64,000 nt of DNA from Nocardiopsis potens DSM 45234 (GCF_000341105.1 NZ_ANBB01000047.1:1-64000); one strand, 5' to 3'; positions 24,469-33,588 are shown, counted from the first letter of the stretch. Notes: generated from the letters alone by a model not told the origin. Made by a program: numbers and translations.

Positions 24469-25437
24469 TCACTCGCCGCCGCGGGAGGGGGGGCCGATCT
24501 CGATCATCCGCTGCACCGAGCGGCGCGCCCGGTCGGCGGTGCCGGTGTCCACGGTGATCTCGCCGAAGCCGGTGCGCAGCGAGCGGAGCAGGCTGTCGGT
24601 GGTGATCATCTTCATGTAGTGGCACTCGGCACGCGGGTTGACCGGCTCGAAGACGGTGGTCGGGTTGGCCGCGCGCAGCTGGTGCAGCATGCCGGTCTCG
24701 GTGGCGATGAGCACCTTGTCGGCGCGGGTCTTCTCGGCCGCGGCGAGCATGCCGCCGGTGGAGAGCACCTTCACCCGCTCCTCGGGGACCGAGCCGGAGG
24801 TGGCCAGGTAGAGGGCGGAGGTCGCGCAGCCGCACTCGGGGTGCACGTACAGCTCGGCGTCGGGCTCGGCGGCGGCGCGCTCGCGCAGGGTCTGCCCGTC
24901 GATGCCGGCGTGCACGTGGCACTCGCCCATCCAGACGTGGATGTTCTCCCGCCCGGTGACCCGCTTGACGTGGGCGCCGAGGAACTGGTCGGGGAGGAAG
25001 AGGATCTCCCGGTCGGCCGGGATGGACCGGATGACGTCGGCGGCGTTGGAGGAGGTGCAGCAGATGTCGGTCTCGGCCTTGACCGCGGCGGTGGTGTTGA
25101 CGTAGGCGACGACGACCGCGTCCGGGTGCTCGGCCCGCCAGGCCCGGACGTCCTCGGCGGTGATGGTGTCGGCCAGCGAGCAGCCCGCCTCCGGCTCGGG
25201 GAGGAGCACGGTCTTCTCCGGGGCGAGGATCTTGGCCGTCTCGGCCATGAAGTGGACCCCGCAGAAGACGATGGTCTCGGCCTCCACCCGGGCCGCCAGC
25301 CGGGACAGGGCGAGGGAGTCGCCGGTGTGGTCGGCGACGTCCTGGATCTCCGGCCGCTGGTAGTTGTGCGCGAGGATCACGGCGCCCTGTTCGTCCGCGA
25401 GGCGGCGGATCTCGGCGGCCCGGCCCGGTTCGGTCAT
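24469..25437 (-). CDS. nadA: Quinolinate synthase A
   Basis: NadA condenses iminoaspartate with dihydroxyacetone phosphate to quinolinate in de novo NAD synthesis, using a [4Fe-4S] cluster. The 322-residue protein shows [20 protein letters not shown] near the N-terminus, [18 protein letters not shown] and CHYMK with the likely cluster cysteines, plus STGGM and GTA-type repeats. ATG 25437 has GAAGG ten bases upstream; a longer frame to 25497 has no ribosome site. nadB and nadC are not in the window. It is divergent from nrtR and shares its promoter region, so NAD-dependent repression is expected. Confidence 0.95.
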   Translation of the reverse strand: MTEPGRAAEIRRLADEQGAVILAHNYQRPEIQDVADHTGDSLALSRLAARVEAETIVFCGVHFMAETAKILAPEKTVLLPEPEAGCSLADTITAEDVRAWRAEHPDAVVVAYVNTTAAVKAETDICCTSSNAADVIRSIPADREILFLPDQFLGAHVKRVTGRENIHVWMGECHVHAGIDGQTLRERAAAEPDAELYVHPECGCATSALYLATSGSVPEERVKVLSTGGMLAAAEKTRADKVLIATETGMLHQLRAANPTTVFEPVNPRAECHYMKMITTDSLLRSLRTGFGEITVDTGTADRARRSVQRMIEIGPPSRGGE

Positions 25438-25505
25438 GTCCGGTACTTCCTTCACGGGTTTTGGTCTTTCAGGCAAAAACTTGAGACAGCCTAACATGGG
25501 GGGTC
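25438..25505. promoter_or_regulatory. Divergent nadA/nrtR promoter and probable NrtR operator
   Basis: This 68-base AT-richer spacer contains TAACAT (25492-25497) eight bases before the nrtR ATG, suggesting a leaderless transcript. On the opposite strand TAGGCT suits nadA. Inverted elements TTAGGC and GCCTGAA on the minus strand, 14 bases apart, and GTCT/AGAC at 25464-25487 are operator candidates. The exact NrtR site is not proven. Confidence 0.55.
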
Positions 25506-26240
25506 ATGGGAGGGACAGGCGCGGTACGAGACGTGGAGGAGGCCCGGGTGGGGGTGGCTGCGCACGAGGTGCTCGCGGTCGTCTTCCAGGTCAGGGCCGG
25601 TCGGCTGTGCGTTCTGCTGTGGTGCAGGGCGCGGCCGCCGTTCGAGGGCGACTGGGTGCTGCCGGGCGGGCGGCTCGGCGCGGACGAGGGGCTGGGGCAG
25701 TCGATGCGCCGCCAGCTCGCGCAGAAGGTCGACGTCCGCGACCTGGCGCACCTGGAGCAGCTGGAGACCCGCGGCGCCCCCGACCGGCACCCGGCGGGGC
25801 GCACCCTGGCCACCGCCTACCTGGGCCTGGTCCCCGCGCACAACGAGCCGGTGATCCCGGACGACACCGCCTGGCACGCCATCTCCGAGCTGCCGCCGAT
25901 GGGCTTCGACCACGCCGCGATCGTGCACTCCGGGCGGCGCCGGCTGCGCGCCAAGCTCTCCTACACCAACATCGGGTTCGCCCTGGCCCCGCCCGAGTTC
26001 ACCATGTCCCAGCTCTCCGGGTACTACCGGGCCGCGCTGGGGCACGACGTCGCCGCCACCAACCTGCGCCGGGTGCTGCTCCGCCGCGGCCAGATCGAGG
26101 AGACCGGGCGCTCGGTGCCCTCCGGCCGCTCCGGCGGCCGCCCGGCGGCGGTCTTCCGGTTCCGGGTGTCGCACCTGGAGGTCACCGACGAGTTCGCGGT
26201 GCTGCGGCCGCCGCCGAAGCGAGCGGAAAAAGTCCACTGA
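25506..26240 (+). CDS. nrtR: NrtR, Nudix-related regulator of NAD biosynthesis
   Basis: A 244-residue protein with an N-terminal Nudix-like domain (VLPGGRLGADEGLGQSMRRQL, a degenerate Nudix box) and a C-terminal winged helix (FTMSQLSGYYRAALGHDVAATNLRRVLLRRG). This is the NrtR architecture: ADP-ribose or related NAD metabolites release it from DNA. The degenerate box argues for sensing rather than hydrolysis. It is divergent from nadA, the standard regulated target. The ATG is immediately behind a TAACAT hexamer, so the mRNA may be leaderless. Function is by family and context. Confidence 0.88.
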   Translation: MGGTGAVRDVEEARVGVAAHEVLAVVFQVRAGRLCVLLWCRARPPFEGDWVLPGGRLGADEGLGQSMRRQLAQKVDVRDLAHLEQLETRGAPDRHPAGRTLATAYLGLVPAHNEPVIPDDTAWHAISELPPMGFDHAAIVHSGRRRLRAKLSYTNIGFALAPPEFTMSQLSGYYRAALGHDVAATNLRRVLLRRGQIEETGRSVPSGRSGGRPAAVFRFRVSHLEVTDEFAVLRPPPKRAEKVH

Positions 26241-26301
26241 ATGAGTAGGAAATGAGCGTGGTGACCGCACTCCGTCGTCCGCCCGTGTTAGCGTCCCATT
26301 C

Positions 26302-26958
26302 GTGACGATTCGCAGTGTGGTGTTCGACGTCGGCGAGACCCTCGTGGACGAGACGCGCATCTTCTCCCGCTGGGCCGACCGGCTGGGCGTGCCGCGGCTG
26401 GCCTTCTTCGGCCTGATGGGCGGCCTGCTCGCCCAGGGGCGCCCGCTGATGGACGCGTTCCGGCTGGTCAAACCCGACTTCGAGCTGGAGGCCGAGGTGC
26501 GCGCCTGGCGCGCCGAGGACCCCGGCACCCTCGCCGACGGCTTCGACGCCGAGGACCTCTACCCCGACGTGCGCACCGCGCTGGGCGCCCTGCGCGCGAT
26601 GGGGCTGTCCGTCGTCATCGCCGGCAACCAGCCGGTCCAGGCCCGCCCCGCGCTGGAGGCGATGGAGCTGCCCGTCGACGGGGTGCACGTCTCCGACGAG
26701 TGGGGCGTGCAGAAGCCCGACCCCGCGTTCTTCACCCGGGTGACCGAGACCGCCGGCGTCGCCCCGGCCGAGATCCTCTACGTCGGCGACCGGGTCGACA
26801 ACGACGTGCTGCCCGCCCGCGCGGCCGGCATGCGCACCGCGCTCATCCGCCGCGGCATGCTCGGCTACCTGCACGCCGACCGGCCCGACGCCAAGTACGC
26901 CGACGTCGTCATCGACTCCCTGAACGAACTCCCCACCTGGATCGCGACCGGACGATGA
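26302..26958 (+). CDS. HAD-superfamily hydrolase
   Basis: A 218-residue HAD phosphatase-like enzyme: motif I VVFDVGETLVDE (nucleophile Asp in DVGET), motif II region VVIAGNQ, and motif III/IV KPDPAFF...ILYVGDRVDNDVLPARAAG. The cap domain is short and helical. The substrate is unknown. GTG 26302 lies seven bases after TAGCGT, suggesting leaderless transcription. Its stop overlaps the ABC ATPase start (ATGA), but a link to osmolyte transport is not evident. Confidence 0.87.
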   Translation: MTIRSVVFDVGETLVDETRIFSRWADRLGVPRLAFFGLMGGLLAQGRPLMDAFRLVKPDFELEAEVRAWRAEDPGTLADGFDAEDLYPDVRTALGALRAMGLSVVIAGNQPVQARPALEAMELPVDGVHVSDEWGVQKPDPAFFTRVTETAGVAPAEILYVGDRVDNDVLPARAAGMRTALIRRGMLGYLHADRPDAKYADVVIDSLNELPTWIATGR

Positions 26959-28079
26959 TCACCTTCGAGGGCGCGGGCAAGCGCTACCCGGACGGCACCG
27001 TGGCCGTGGACGGACTGGACCTGGAGGCCCCCACCGGGCGCACCACCGTCTTCGTCGGCTCCTCGGGCAGCGGCAAGACCACCGCCCTCCGGATGGTCAA
27101 CCGGATGGTGGAGCCCACCTCCGGCACCGTCTCCATCGACGGCCGGAGCGTCACCGACCGCGACCCCGCGCTGCTCCGCCGCTCCATCGGCTACGTCATC
27201 CAGCAGGCCGGTCTGTTCCCGCACCGCACCGTGCTGGACAACGTCGCCACCGTGCCGCTGCTGCTGGGCTGGGGCCGGCGCAAGGCCCGGGCCCGCGCCG
27301 GCGAGCTGCTGGAGCTGGTCGGGCTGGACGCGGCCCAGGGGCGCCGCTACCCGCACCAGCTCTCCGGCGGGCAGCAGCAGCGGGTCGGGGTGGCCCGCGC
27401 GCTCGCCGCCGACCCGCCGGTGCTGCTGATGGACGAGCCGTTCAGCGCGGTCGACCCGGTGGTCCGCACCGGCCTGCAGGACGAGCTGATCCGCCTCCAG
27501 GGCGAACTGCACAAGACCATCCTCTTCGTCACGCACGACATCGACGAGGCGGTGAAGCTCGGCGACGGCATCGCGGTGTTCCGCCCCGGCGGCCGGCTGG
27601 CCCAGTACGACCCGCCGGAGCGGCTGCTGGCCGAGCCGGCCGACGAGTTCGTCGAGCGGTTCATCGGCTACGACCGCGGCGTGCGCCGGCTCTCCTTCTT
27701 CCCCGCCTCGGCGCTGCAGCTGCGCAGCGACGCGGTGCTGGACCACGGCGCCACCGCGGGCGAGGCGCTCGCGCTGGCCGAGCGGACCGGCGAGCCGTGG
27801 CTGCTGGTCGCCGACGGCGCGTGCCGCCCGCTGGGCTGGGTCTCCGCCGACGAACTGGCCCGCACCCCCGCCGGGCGGCCGCTGGACGGGATGGAGCTGG
27901 TCGGCTACGGCCACATCTTCCACGTGCGGACCGACTCGCTGCGCGCCGCGCTGGACGCGGCGGTGCTCTCCCCGGCGGGGCGCGCGGTCGGGGTGGACGC
28001 GGAGGGGGCGGTGGTCGGCGTCGTCGCCCAGACCGACCTGGGCGCCGCCATCTGGTCGGTGGGGAGCCCCGATGGGTGA
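26955..28079 (+). CDS. Osmoprotectant-type ABC importer, ATP-binding subunit
   Basis: A 374-residue ABC ATPase of the OpuCA/ProV class. Walker A is GSSGSGKTT, the Q-loop is IQQAGLFPH, the signature is LSGGQQQR, and Walker B is VLLMDEPFSAVDP with H-loop FVTHD. The C-terminal ~110 residues are a CBS-like region ending in VVGVVAQTDLG. It energises uptake of glycine betaine, choline or related compounds with the two permeases and lipoprotein that follow. It overlaps the upstream HAD gene by ATGA and the first permease by 8 bases. Confidence 0.93.
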   Translation: MITFEGAGKRYPDGTVAVDGLDLEAPTGRTTVFVGSSGSGKTTALRMVNRMVEPTSGTVSIDGRSVTDRDPALLRRSIGYVIQQAGLFPHRTVLDNVATVPLLLGWGRRKARARAGELLELVGLDAAQGRRYPHQLSGGQQQRVGVARALAADPPVLLMDEPFSAVDPVVRTGLQDELIRLQGELHKTILFVTHDIDEAVKLGDGIAVFRPGGRLAQYDPPERLLAEPADEFVERFIGYDRGVRRLSFFPASALQLRSDAVLDHGATAGEALALAERTGEPWLLVADGACRPLGWVSADELARTPAGRPLDGMELVGYGHIFHVRTDSLRAALDAAVLSPAGRAVGVDAEGAVVGVVAQTDLGAAIWSVGSPDG

Positions 28080-28746
28080 CGACGGCCTGATCCACTGGGG
28101 GTGGATCGAGCGGGGCCTGGCCGACCCGATCGGCACCGCCCTGCTCCAGCACCTCCAGCTCTCGCTGATCCCGATCGCGCTGGGCCTGCTGGCCGCCCTG
28201 CCGCTGGGCATCGCCGCCGCGCGCTGGCCGAAGGCCTACCCGCCGCTGCTCGGCGCGGTGAACGTGCTCTACGCGCTGCCCTCCATCGCGCTCTTCTTCC
28301 TGCTGCTGCCCTACACCGGGCTGACCATCTGGACCGCGGTGCTGCCGCTGGCCGCCTACACCCTGGCCATCCTGGTGCCCAACGTGGTGGACGGGCTGCG
28401 CCAGGTGCCCGACCACGTCCGCCAGGCCGCCGTCGCGATGGGCTTCGGCCCGCTGCGCCGGCTGCTCCAGGTGGAGCTCCCGGTCGCGGTCCCCGCGGTG
28501 ATCGCCGGGCTGCGGGTCGCCGCGGTCTCCACGATCAGCATGGTCAGCGTCGCCTCCCTGGTCGGCCTGGGCGGGCTGGGCGGGCTGATCCTGCGGGACG
28601 GCTTCAACAACCGGTTCGCCACCCCGATCATCGTCGGCGTGCTGCTCACCGTGGCGCTGGCCTTCCTGGTGGACGCGGTGCTGGTACTGGTGCAGCGGCT
28701 GCTCACCCCGTGGGCGCGGCGCACCGGGGCGGAGGTGCGGCGGTGA
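28072..28746 (+). CDS. ABC importer permease 1 (OpuCB-like)
   Basis: A 224-residue membrane protein with five to six hydrophobic helices and the permease coupling loop (RQAAVAMGFGPLRRLLQVELPVAVPAVIAGLR). It forms half of the membrane channel. The start overlaps the ATPase 3' end and its stop overlaps permease 2 (GTGA), so all are cotranslated. The family is that of quaternary-amine transporters; the actual substrate is not determinable here. Confidence 0.9.
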   Translation: MGDDGLIHWGWIERGLADPIGTALLQHLQLSLIPIALGLLAALPLGIAAARWPKAYPPLLGAVNVLYALPSIALFFLLLPYTGLTIWTAVLPLAAYTLAILVPNVVDGLRQVPDHVRQAAVAMGFGPLRRLLQVELPVAVPAVIAGLRVAAVSTISMVSVASLVGLGGLGGLILRDGFNNRFATPIIVGVLLTVALAFLVDAVLVLVQRLLTPWARRTGAEVRR

Positions 28747-29426
28747 ACGTCGGCGACCTGATGGCGGCCTGGTTCTCCGACCCGGCCAACTGGTCCGGCC
28801 CGGCCGGCATCCCGGCCCGGTTCGGCGAGCACGTCCTCTACTCGGCGCTGGCGATGGCCGTCGCCGCGCTGATCGCGATCCCGGCGGGCCTGCTCACCGG
28901 GCACACCGGGCGGGGCGGCTTCCTCGCGGTGACGCTGGCCAACGTCGGCCGGGCGCTGCCCACCATCGGGGTGATGTTCCTGGTGGTGCTGGTGATGGGC
29001 ATCGGGCTGGTGCCGATCGAGGTGGCGCTGGTGGTGCTGGCGATCCCGCCGATCCTGGTCAACACCTACGAGGGGGTCCGCGCGGTGGAGCCCGGCCTCA
29101 CCGACGCCGCCCGGGGCATGGGCATGCGCGCACCGCAGGTGCTGCTCCGGCTGGAGCTGCCGGTGGCCGCCCCGATGGTGCTGCTGGGCCTGCGCACCGC
29201 CGCGATCCAGGTGGTCGCCACCGCCACCATCGCGGCCTACGCCGGGGCCGGCGGCCTCGGCAAGTTCATCTTCGACGGGCAGAAGCGGCAGGAGTTCGGC
29301 ATGGTCGCCGGCGGGTCGCTGCTGGTCGTCCTGCTGGCGGTGCTGGTCATCGCGTTCTTCGCCCTGCTCAGTCGAGTGGCGGTGGCACGGGGGCTGCGCG
29401 CGGGCGCGGCCGCCGGCCGCCGCTGA
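28743..29426 (+). CDS. ABC importer permease 2 (OpuCD-like)
   Basis: A 227-residue integral membrane permease with the EAA-type coupling loop (TDAARGMGMRAPQVLLRLELPVAAPMVLLGLRTA) and conserved IAAYAGAGGLGKFIFDG. GTG 28743 overlaps the stop of permease 1. It pairs with permease 1 to form the transmembrane domain of the osmoprotectant-type importer. Confidence 0.9.
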   Translation: MNVGDLMAAWFSDPANWSGPAGIPARFGEHVLYSALAMAVAALIAIPAGLLTGHTGRGGFLAVTLANVGRALPTIGVMFLVVLVMGIGLVPIEVALVVLAIPPILVNTYEGVRAVEPGLTDAARGMGMRAPQVLLRLELPVAAPMVLLGLRTAAIQVVATATIAAYAGAGGLGKFIFDGQKRQEFGMVAGGSLLVVLLAVLVIAFFALLSRVAVARGLRAGAAAGRR

Positions 29427-29463
29427 ACCCGTCCCCGACGTCCACGAACCGAGAAGGTGCGCC

Positions 29464-30375
29464 ATGGCCATCCCGACCCGGATCACCGCCGCGGCCGCGG
29501 CCGTCCCGCTGCTGCTGGCGGCGGGCGCCTGCGGGGCCTCCGACCCCTACTCCGAGGGAGGCGCCGCCAACGGCTCCGGCGGCGCGCTCGTCGTCGGCTC
29601 CGCCGACTTCCCCGAGTCCACCCTGCTCGCCAACATCTACGCCCAGGCGCTGGAGAACGCCGGCCAGGAGGTGGAGACCAAGTTCAACATCGGCAGCCGG
29701 GAGGTCTACTACGACCAGATCGAGTCCGGGAACCTGTCGGTGCTGCCCGAGTACAACGGCGGCATCCTGCTCTACCTCGACCAGGAGGCCGAGCCGGGGA
29801 ACCGGGAGGAGACCGACGGGCGGGTCGAGGAGGCGCTGCCCGACGGGCTGAGCATCCTGGACTCCGCCGCCGCGGAGAACAAGGACTCGATCACCGTCAC
29901 CCGGAAGACCGCCGAGGAGAACGACCTCACCGAGATCGGCGACCTGTCCGAGGCCGCCGGGGACATGGTGCTGGGCGGCCCGCCGGAGTTCGAGAGCCGC
30001 CCGCAGGGCGTCCCCGGGCTGGAGAAGGCCTACGGGCTGGAGTTCGAGCGGTTCGAGTCGCTGGAGCCGGCGCTGCTCCCGCAGGCCCTCACCGACGGCG
30101 ACATCCAGGCCGCCAACCTGTTCACCACCGACCCGGCGATCGCCACCGAGGACCTGGTCACCCTGGAGGACCCGGAGAACGTCTTCGGCGCGCAGAACGT
30201 GGTGCCGCTGATCCACGACGCCTCGGTGGACGACGCGGCGCGCGAGGCGCTGAACGCGGTCTCCGCCGAACTCACCACCGAGGACCTGGTCGCGCTCAAC
30301 GAGCGGGTCAGCATCGAGCACGAGAGCCCCGCCGACGTCGCCGCCGACTGGCTGCAGGAGAAGGGCCTGGCCTGA
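29464..30375 (+). CDS. ABC importer substrate-binding lipoprotein (OpuAC/OpuCC-like)
   Basis: A 303-residue lipoprotein with a signal peptide and lipobox LLLAAGAC (Cys24). The mature domain matches the quaternary-ammonium-binding family: VVGSADFPESTLLANIYAQALENAG, VLPEYNGGILLYLD, and NVVPLIHD. It delivers ligand to the two permeases. AGAAGG precedes the ATG. It is the last gene of the five-gene unit beginning with the HAD hydrolase, followed by a long palindrome. Confidence 0.93.
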   Translation: MAIPTRITAAAAAVPLLLAAGACGASDPYSEGGAANGSGGALVVGSADFPESTLLANIYAQALENAGQEVETKFNIGSREVYYDQIESGNLSVLPEYNGGILLYLDQEAEPGNREETDGRVEEALPDGLSILDSAAAENKDSITVTRKTAEENDLTEIGDLSEAAGDMVLGGPPEFESRPQGVPGLEKAYGLEFERFESLEPALLPQALTDGDIQAANLFTTDPAIATEDLVTLEDPENVFGAQNVVPLIHDASVDDAAREALNAVSAELTTEDLVALNERVSIEHESPADVAADWLQEKGLA

Positions 30376-30406
30376 GCGGGGGCCCGGCCGGAGGATCCCG
30401 CCCCTT

Positions 30407-30430
30407 CCGCGATGGCCGCGGCCATCGCGG
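30407..30430 (+). terminator. 24-bp perfect palindrome after the ABC operon
   Basis: CCGCGATGGC-CGCG-GCCATCGCGG is fully palindromic and framed by CCTT and AAGG, 32 bases after the operon's last stop. Likely terminator; there is no T-tract. Confidence 0.65.
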
Positions 30431-30496
30431 TGGGGGAAGGACGACGGGAAGGCGGACCGGTGTCCCGTCGGGCTCGGTCGAGGGCGTGTTCCAGGG

Positions 30497-30562
30497 TCAG
30501 AGGATCATGGCCAGGATGAGACCGACCGCGAGGATGCCGAGAACCGTGTAGAAGCCGTCCAT
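30497..30562 (-). CDS. Candidate 21-residue membrane protein
   Basis: A tiny ORF starts MDGFYTVLGILAVGL and continues with eight more hydrophobic residues (ending AMIL), forming one complete membrane helix. GGAGGG lies 15 bases and GGAGG one base before the ATG. It is on the minus strand ~100 bases downstream of the flavin reductase gene and in a region otherwise without genes. The clean amphiphilic start (short polar N-terminus, then an unbroken apolar helix, then stop) is what suggests a real small protein. Function unknown, and it may be chance. Confidence 0.45.
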   Translation of the reverse strand: MDGFYTVLGILAVGLILAMIL

Positions 30563-30663
30563 GCCTCCATTGCACCCTCCGGCCGGGAGCCTGTGAACTG
30601 GCGCCGCCAGCAGAACGGGCTCCCGGCCGGGGGGTGCGATCCGACCTCTGCAGAGAGTTTGGA

Positions 30664-31152
30664 TCAGCCGAGGGTGCGGTACCGCCCGCCGTACCGGAGC
30701 AGCGGGGAGGAGCCGGCGCGGGCGCCGGCCACCTCCGGCAGCACCGCCGCCTCGGCGAAGTAGACCACGTGGTCGCCGACCTCGGTCCGCTGCAGCACCG
30801 CGCACTCGAACGCGGCCAGCGCCCCGTCCAGCACCAGCGCGCCGGTGGCCGCGCCGCGGTGGTGCTCCTCGGCGGCGAGCAGCAGCCGGGCGCTGGGCCG
30901 GCCCTCGGCGGAGAACCTCCCGGCGATCGCCCGGTGGCCCTCGCCGAGCACGCTCACCGCGAAGGCGCGCCGCTCGTCGATCACCTCGCGCAGGTAGCCG
31001 TCGGCGATCACGCTGAGCATGGCGATCGGCGGGTCGGCGGAGATGGACGCGAACGCGCTCACCGTGCTGCCGATGTCGTCCCGGTCGTCGTTCACGGTGA
31101 CCACGCACACCCCCGTGGGCAGGGCGGCCATCGCCTCGGTGTAGTCGCTCAC
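30664..31152 (-). CDS. Flavin reductase-like (split-barrel FMN-binding) protein
   Basis: A 162-residue flavin-reductase domain protein: ALPTGVCVVTV...GSTVSAFASISADPPIAMLSV is the FMN-binding segment, followed by FAVSVLGEGHRAIAGRFS and GDHVVYFAEA. Such proteins reduce FMN/FAD with NAD(P)H, often for a partner monooxygenase; none is adjacent. GTG 31152 overlaps the sppA stop (GTGA), so the two genes are coupled although functionally unrelated on present knowledge. Confidence 0.88.
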   Translation of the reverse strand: MSDYTEAMAALPTGVCVVTVNDDRDDIGSTVSAFASISADPPIAMLSVIADGYLREVIDERRAFAVSVLGEGHRAIAGRFSAEGRPSARLLLAAEEHHRGAATGALVLDGALAAFECAVLQRTEVGDHVVYFAEAAVLPEVAGARAGSSPLLRYGGRYRTLG

Positions 31153-32840
31153 CGGACCCGCCAGTCGCCGGGGAGGGTGAGCACGCCCTCGGCGGGCAGC
31201 CCGAGCCGGGCGGAGAGCTCGGCCAGCGGGCCCCAGGCGTCCAGCCGGCCCTGCGCGGCGGTCCGCTCCTCGCTGGACTCGGCCGGGCGCAGCCGCTCCA
31301 CCGGGTTGGGCCGGGGGAACGGGCGCAGCGGCGCGCCCTCGGCCCCGGACGCCTCGCGGGCCAGCCGCACCGCGGTCTCCAGGCCGCCCAGCTCGTCCAC
31401 CAGGCCGCTGCGGTGCGCGTCGGCGCCGCTCCACACCCGGCCCCGGGCCAGCCGGTCCACCTGCTCGGCATCGAGCCCCCGGGCCTCGGCGACCTTGCCG
31501 GTGAAGTCGGCGTAGACCGCGTCCAGCAGGGCGTTCACCCGATCCCACTCGGACTCGGTGAACCGGCGGGCCGGCTCGAACATGGCGGCGTGCGGGTCGC
31601 TGTCCACGCTGCCGGTGCCCACCCCCAGCTTCTCCAGCAGCCCGGCGGTGACCGGCTTGCTGATGAACACGCCGATCGACCCGGTGATGGTGCCGGGCTG
31701 GGCCACCACGCTCCGGGCGCCCAGCGCCACGTAGTAGCCGCCGGACGCGGCCACGTCGCCCATGGAGACGATGACCGGGGTGCCCGCCTCGCAGGTGAGC
31801 CGGACCTCGCGGCGGATCACGTCGGAGGCCGAGTGCGAACCGCCGGGGCTGTCCACCCGGAACACCACGGCCCGCACCGAGGGGTCGCGGCGGGCCGCGC
31901 GGAACGCCGCGCCCACCGTGTCCGAGCCGGCGCTGGCCGAACCGGAGACCGGGGAGCGCCGGCTGGGGCCGCTGTGGATCGCCCCGTGCGCGGTGATCAG
32001 CGCGATCTGGTCCTGGCGGCCCGGCGCGGGCACCCGCTCGGCCGCCTTGTGCCGGTTGTACCGGGGGACGTAGCGCAGCCGCGGCTCGCCGAACCGGCCG
32101 AGCAGCTCCGCATAGACCTCGTCCCGGTAGGCGAGCCGGTCGACCAGCCCGGCCTCCAGCGCCTCGCCGGCCAGCAGCGGCCCGCGGGCGGTCAGCTCGG
32201 CGACCCGCTCCGCGGTCAGCCCGCGCGCTTCGGCGATGCCCTCGCGGACCTGCTCCGACAGCGAGGAGACCAGGTGCTCGGCGGCCTCCCGGTGGGCCTC
32301 GGTGAAGTCCCGCTCGGTCAGCATGTTCACCGCGGTCTTGTACTCGTGCCGGGCACCCGCCTCGGTCTCGATGCCGAGCCGCTCGGCGGCCTCGCGCAGG
32401 AAGTAGGCGCGCATGGAGATGCCGGTGAGCCCGAGGGTGCCGGTGGGGCCCAGCACGATCTCCTCGAACGCGGTCGCCAGGTAGTAGCCGACGGTGCTGG
32501 GGCCGAACTCGCCGATCGACTCGCCCCAGGCGACGGTGGGCTTGCCCGCGGCGCGGAAGGCGCGCACCGCGTCCCGCACCTCCTGCACCTTGGCGAACCC
32601 GAGGGAGCGCCCGTCGACCTTGGCGACCAGCGCGGCCACCTGCGGGTCGTGCGCGCCTCTGCGGACCCCCTCGATCACGTCGGCGAAGCGCTGCCGGCGC
32701 CGCCCCAGCAGCTGCGCCACCGGCGGGGCCGCCGGCTCGTCGATGATCGCCTCGGTCAGATCCAGCTCCAGCACCAGCGGCGCGCGCCGCCTGTCCCGGA
32801 GCCCGGCCAGTGGTTCGAGAAGCTGTGCAAGGTCCGCCAT
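31149..32840 (-). CDS. sppA: Signal peptide peptidase SppA (long form)
   Basis: A 563-residue serine peptidase of the S49 family with two tandem domains. The general base Lys168 (EYKTAVNM) sits in the N-terminal repeat and the nucleophile Ser366 (GDVAASGGYY) in the C-terminal repeat, the arrangement of the long SppA that cuts residual signal peptides. GTITGSIGVF follows the active site. No clear N-terminal membrane helix is visible, unlike E. coli SppA. ATG 32840 lies seven bases after TAGCCT on the minus strand, suggesting a leaderless start; an ATG two codons upstream is also possible. Confidence 0.92.
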   Translation of the reverse strand: MADLAQLLEPLAGLRDRRRAPLVLELDLTEAIIDEPAAPPVAQLLGRRRQRFADVIEGVRRGAHDPQVAALVAKVDGRSLGFAKVQEVRDAVRAFRAAGKPTVAWGESIGEFGPSTVGYYLATAFEEIVLGPTGTLGLTGISMRAYFLREAAERLGIETEAGARHEYKTAVNMLTERDFTEAHREAAEHLVSSLSEQVREGIAEARGLTAERVAELTARGPLLAGEALEAGLVDRLAYRDEVYAELLGRFGEPRLRYVPRYNRHKAAERVPAPGRQDQIALITAHGAIHSGPSRRSPVSGSASAGSDTVGAAFRAARRDPSVRAVVFRVDSPGGSHSASDVIRREVRLTCEAGTPVIVSMGDVAASGGYYVALGARSVVAQPGTITGSIGVFISKPVTAGLLEKLGVGTGSVDSDPHAAMFEPARRFTESEWDRVNALLDAVYADFTGKVAEARGLDAEQVDRLARGRVWSGADAHRSGLVDELGGLETAVRLAREASGAEGAPLRPFPRPNPVERLRPAESSEERTAAQGRLDAWGPLAELSARLGLPAEGVLTLPGDWRVR

Positions 32841-32936
32841 GCCCACCAGGCTACTGAGCCGAGGCGCGGCGCGGGGAGCCCGCCGGGCCCGCTATGGTCG
32901 GTTCCGTCCGATCGGCCGACCTTGGAGGCAGAGGCG

Positions 32937-33581
32937 ATGTGGGGTAGAGCGGCTGTGCGCGCCGGCGGGGCGTCGGCGCTGCTCCTGCTCACGGCGGCGT
33001 GCGGCGGGGGCGGGGAGGCCCCCGAGGAGGCGCGGGCCACGGCGGAGAACGCCTACAGCGAGGTCGTCCCGGCCGCGGAGTCCTCCTACACGCCCACCGA
33101 GTTCCAGGGCATCGCGATCGACGTGCCCCAGGACTGGGCGGCGACCACCGAGGGCGGCACGCTGTGCATGACCCCGCCCGGCGGCCAGGCGTGCGGCTAC
33201 GGCGCGGTGCAGGTGCTGCCCAAGGCCGCGGCGAGCGACCCGGGCAAGTGGCCGAAGAAGGGCTCCGCCTTCAACAAGGAGGACGGCTGGACCGGCGGCG
33301 ACAAGGCGTGCCTGGCGCCCGGCGCGGACGGCAAGAAGGCGCAGAAGGCCGTGTTCACCGTGGGCAAGGGCGAGCTGACCCAGCACGCCGACGGACTCAA
33401 GTCGCACCACCGGGTCTGGGAGGTCGGCTGCGAGGGCGGGGCCGCCTTCGAGGTGCGGATGTGGTTCCTGCCCGAGAGCGACGTGCTGGTGTACGTCCCG
33501 GCCGCCGACCCCGCCTACGCCAAGGTCTACGACGAGGTGGCCGCCTCGATGGACATCACCGAGTACAAGAAGAACGCGTAG
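32937..33581 (+). CDS. Putative lipoprotein of unknown function
   Basis: A 214-residue secreted protein with a signal peptide and lipobox ALLLLTAAC followed by a glycine run. The mature part begins with an Ala/Glu linker and a region (FQGIAIDVPQDWAATTEGGTLCMTPPGGQACGYG) with four cysteines that may form disulfides. The C-terminal DVLVYVPAADPAYAKVYDEVAASM resembles small actinobacterial surface lipoproteins. GGAGG is 11 bases upstream of the ATG. Function not recognised; divergent from sppA. Confidence 0.8.
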   Translation: MWGRAAVRAGGASALLLLTAACGGGGEAPEEARATAENAYSEVVPAAESSYTPTEFQGIAIDVPQDWAATTEGGTLCMTPPGGQACGYGAVQVLPKAAASDPGKWPKKGSAFNKEDGWTGGDKACLAPGADGKKAQKAVFTVGKGELTQHADGLKSHHRVWEVGCEGGAAFEVRMWFLPESDVLVYVPAADPAYAKVYDEVAASMDITEYKKNA

Positions 33582-33588
33582 CGGAGAA

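Noticed and set aside
24410-24922. 170-codon minus-strand frame overlapping the nadA 3' half
   Set aside because: Arg/Ala/His-rich shadow of nadA without a start signal.
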